NCBI GenBank assembly: GCA_946415265.1
Contig: CAMKRV010000002.1
Location: 1 to 61,002, forward strand
Origin: an uncultured Candidatus Saccharibacteria bacterium
Lineage (GTDB): Bacteria > Patescibacteriota > Saccharimonadia > Saccharimonadales > Saccharimonadaceae
Direction of reading: 5' to 3'
Length of the DNA: 61,002 bases
Both the position numbers and the translations under genes were made by a program. This document shows positions 59,140-61,002 of this stretch, piece by piece (position 1 is the stretch's first letter; every line of letters starts with the position of its first letter). The notes under the pieces were generated by a model, which saw only the letters and a program-made list of their open reading frames with translations, had not been told where the DNA came from and did no database searches.

Positions 59140-59527
59140 TGTGTGAGATTAGACGAGAACGAAGTTCGTCTTTGGTAGGAGTTGAGCGAAAAGAAAATTT
59201 ATTTTCTTTTCCGAAACGACACCCCAAAGATAGCTTACCGCAAGCAAGCGTCGTCCAGTCGCGCGCACCAGACTGTATTTTTCCGCTTGAGTGTTTCTCA
59301 AAAAGCATCTCAAAAGGTCCCTTCCATCTGTAAGAGACCTCATTTTTTATCGGAAGCTTCAGAGACTTGTTTCCGGAATTCATCATACTGTAAACATCAA
59401 AGATGATACACTCCTAGAGCAAGTATTGTGTAAACAACCATGCCCACCATTAAACCTATTCTGCACCCACCAGTTACAGTGTCTGCCGTAGCGTCCCAAT
59501 TCTTGGATTATTCCATAAAGGTGATAC
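59140..59527. other. Non-coding scar at right edge of island
   Basis: About 390 bp with no credible gene. It holds GACGA-TCGTC, AAAAGAAAAT/ATTTTCTTTT and GCTTGC/GCAAGC inverted repeats and the 18-bp copy of the tRNA-Leu 3' end at 59253-59270. The part after 59271 shows nothing I recognise. Confidence 0.5.
59253..59270. repeat. Second copy of tRNA-Leu 3' end (putative att)
   Basis: Exact 18-base copy of 56377-56394 in the same orientation, without the rest of a tRNA. Confidence 0.6.
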
Positions 59528-59932
59528 TTATTTCTCCCCTTTTCTCACCTGTGCAAGATAATAAAGCCCTATCGTGTCAACGATAAAATCAAGCGACAAT
59601 AATCCAGTCACGCTTGTCTTCGTTGTAAAGAATGTTGCAATCGCGCTAACGATGCCTAAAATCAGTAGAACTCCATAAAGCGTCCCATCACTTTTCTTAT
59701 CTGCCACTCTCCTCGCCAGCCAGAAATACCACAAATTAAGCACAATCACTACTCCGGCCGCAATACCAAATTTAACCATCTCCTCATTGCCGCCAAGACT
59801 TTCCTTAAGACCATTAGTAAGTTCTGGCATAGCAAAACAAATAATCGTTCCAATACCATAAAGCGCAGCCATAATGATATAAATCCAGCTAAACGACCTC
59901 ATCGTTTCGTATGGCTTCTCTTTTTTTGACAT
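59528..59932 (-). CDS. Four-helix membrane protein, hypothetical
   Basis: A 134-residue protein with four hydrophobic segments (FSWIYIIMAALYGIGTIICF, FGIAAGVVIVLNLWYFWLA, LYGVLLILGIVSAIATFF, SLDFIVDTIGLYYLAQV). Not recognised. TTGACT-N16-TATAAT and AAAGGAG upstream, followed by no clear terminator. Confidence 0.75.
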   Translation of the reverse strand: MSKKEKPYETMRSFSWIYIIMAALYGIGTIICFAMPELTNGLKESLGGNEEMVKFGIAAGVVIVLNLWYFWLARRVADKKSDGTLYGVLLILGIVSAIATFFTTKTSVTGLLSLDFIVDTIGLYYLAQVRKGEK

Positions 59933-60239
59933 TTTATTACTCCTTTAGCTTATGCTTTAATTATATCCTCCCCCCGATAAAAGTCAAGGCAATTTGAAGG
60001 CTCAGGTTTATTATAATCTTGGCTAGCTCTGGTGGAGAACCCTTCAAACTTGTTATGTACCAGTTATTAGTTCGTAGCATCTTTGGCTATCGTAATACTA
60101 ATAGTTGAAATCGCTTGACTGGAAGTCGATTACCCTATCAACCAAAACATAAGTAGGCCGCCATGCAGGGTTCATAATTACGTAATCAATTACCTTACAG
60201 AGTGGTTCGTAAATATTTGGATTTGGCGCACCATTGACA

Positions 60240-60268
60240 AATAACGCCAAAAATGGTGTTATTTTTAT
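60240..60268 (-). terminator. Terminator of peptide-binding protein gene
   Basis: AATAAC-CCA/TGG-GTTATT stem with T-rich flanks on both strands, 16 bp after the stop. Confidence 0.65.
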
Positions 60269-60283
60269 TGTAATACCAATCAA

Positions 60284-61002
60284 CTACGGGGTTTTATTCT
60301 TGGTTTCTTTTACTGCTGCCCAATCAGTAATATCGGTGAACCGATCTAGCTCCGTCACTAGACGAACATTATCGCTAAATGTCCGCACGTTTCGGTTGTA
60401 AATATAAGTTAAATTAGGCTGATATAACCCTATCGCTGGTACATCATTTACCCAGTATTGCAAAAACGCTTCATATTTTTTGGCTCGCAAAGCTTCATCC
60501 AGGGTATCCCGCGCGCCCAGTAACAAATCATCTACCAGCGCATTGCGGTAATTGGATAAATTTAAGCCAGAGGCCGTAGTTTGCGAAGAGTGATAGTATG
60601 GCAATAAATCCGGATCCGCCCCGAGTTCTATATCGTAAACCAATATGCTATAACTTCTCTTTGATATTATATTACTGATAAACTCTTGGTTTTCTTCATA
60701 TTTAGACACATTTACCTCAAACCCCAAATCGCGGAGCTGTTCTGCCAACTTGTCTGCAACGGCGGGCAAATAACCAGCGTTGATAGTGGCTATTTCTAGC
60801 CCCATAGCACCATCCCCTAAGTTATCGGCAATTGTAGCTTTAGCCGCTTCACGGTCTTGTCCTGGAATTTCTGGATATCCGGATAAATCAATTTGTGAAT
60901 CAAGCAAAGGATAATTGAGTGCGGTGGTATCCGGAGCTGCTGCGCGGATTTCTTCCAAATTAATTCCCTGACGAATCGCCGTACGCAAATCTTTATTCTT
61001 CA
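60284..61002 (-). CDS. Peptide ABC transporter substrate-binding protein, 5' end outside window
   Basis: The C-terminal 238 or so residues of an SBP_bac_5 (OppA/DppA-like) lipoprotein. NKDLRTAIRQGINLEEIRA is the typical post-hinge helix, then YPLLDSQIDLSG, ATINAGYLPAVADKLAEQLRDLGFEV, SILVYDIELGADPDLLPYYHSSQ, LSNYRNALVDDLLLGA and the closing VNDVPAIGLYQPNLTYIYN. The frame stays open to the window edge, so the nominal TTG at 60988 is not the start. Captures peptides outside the membrane for import; the permease genes are beyond the window. Confidence 0.9.
   Translation of the reverse strand, partial: KNKDLRTAIRQGINLEEIRAAAPDTTALNYPLLDSQIDLSGYPEIPGQDREAAKATIADNLGDGAMGLEIATINAGYLPAVADKLAEQLRDLGFEVNVSKYEENQEFISNIISKRSYSILVYDIELGADPDLLPYYHSSQTTASGLNLSNYRNALVDDLLLGARDTLDEALRAKKYEAFLQYWVNDVPAIGLYQPNLTYIYNRNVRTFSDNVRLVTELDRFTDITDWAAVKETKNKTP

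Noticed and set aside
59126-59386. Frame encoding SGARDWT and flanking sequence
   Set aside because: The GARDWT string is simply the reverse strand of the tRNA-Leu 3' end copy; the frame crosses hairpins and has no start signals.
60098-60283. 61-codon frame after the peptide-binding protein
   Set aside because: It begins with TTG inside the previous gene's stop region and runs through its terminator hairpin; perhaps a gene remnant, but not supportable as a gene.

Overview
The window looks like part of a small, reduced bacterial genome of the Candidate Phyla Radiation, most probably Saccharibacteria (TM7). This is an inference from gene content. The evidence is compact synthetases (an alanyl-tRNA synthetase of about 626 residues and a prolyl-tRNA synthetase of about 408), standard use of TGA as a stop, signal-peptide-led surface proteins with FISUMP ('Fibrobacter succinogenes major paralogous') domains, and almost no biosynthesis genes. 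No rRNA, CRISPR array, transposase or reverse transcriptase was found.

Layout. 0-2 kb: the end of a FISUMP surface-protein gene, a CdiA-toxin-like nuclease ORF and a structured terminator RNA. 2-13 kb: uvrB, flavodoxin, DUF167, a LysM-CHAP hydrolase, a RuvX-MltG fusion, a large membrane protein, a soluble histidine kinase with its response regulator, an RsuA-type pseudouridine synthase and FtsA. 13-20 kb: orphan genes, alaS, mnmA and a cysteine desulfurase. 19.6-22 kb: a second FISUMP-nuclease-RNA module. 22-26 kb: tig, an FAD oxidoreductase, an orphan and tRNA-Leu. 27-31 kb: an accessory cluster of LuxS-fold and small FISUMP-like proteins, then a frameshifted FISUMP gene. 31-36.6 kb: rsmD, recG, trmD and three orphans. 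36.6-43 kb: two candidate small RNAs, obgE, topA and dprA. 43-45 kb: the fourth FISUMP gene. 45-56 kb: yjbR-lysS, greA, proS, the rpsB-tsf-frr-uppS-rseP-CPBP run, L31 and two surface proteins. 56.3-59.3 kb: a small island bounded by tRNA-Leu and an 18-bp copy of its 3' end, carrying a ClbS/DfsB protein, an ABC exporter and an AbrB regulator. 59.5-61 kb: a membrane protein and a partial peptide-binding protein.

Three features stand out. (1) Long palindromic elements of about 90-190 bp sit in frame inside uvrB, rsuA, mnmA, topA and, twice, obgE, and also between genes. Several share the core hairpin CCCGTNRCGACGGG, and their outer arms differ from copy to copy yet stay self-complementary. (2) Three FISUMP genes share a 5' leader of about 200-220 nt. 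Each has a long transcript-initial hairpin whose loop can form a 12-bp helix with a downstream strand that also lies in a terminator-like hairpin, which suggests an undescribed attenuator or riboswitch-like RNA. The coding ends of these genes vary like the targets of a diversity-generating retroelement. (3) Two FISUMP loci carry a standalone CdiA-C-like nuclease followed by a terminator RNA with compensatory base changes.

Expression signals fall into two classes. Many housekeeping genes have TATAAT 6-8 nt before the ATG and so are probably leaderless. Most orphan accessory genes have TTGACW-N16/17-TATAAT promoters and strong AAGGAGG-type ribosome binding sites.
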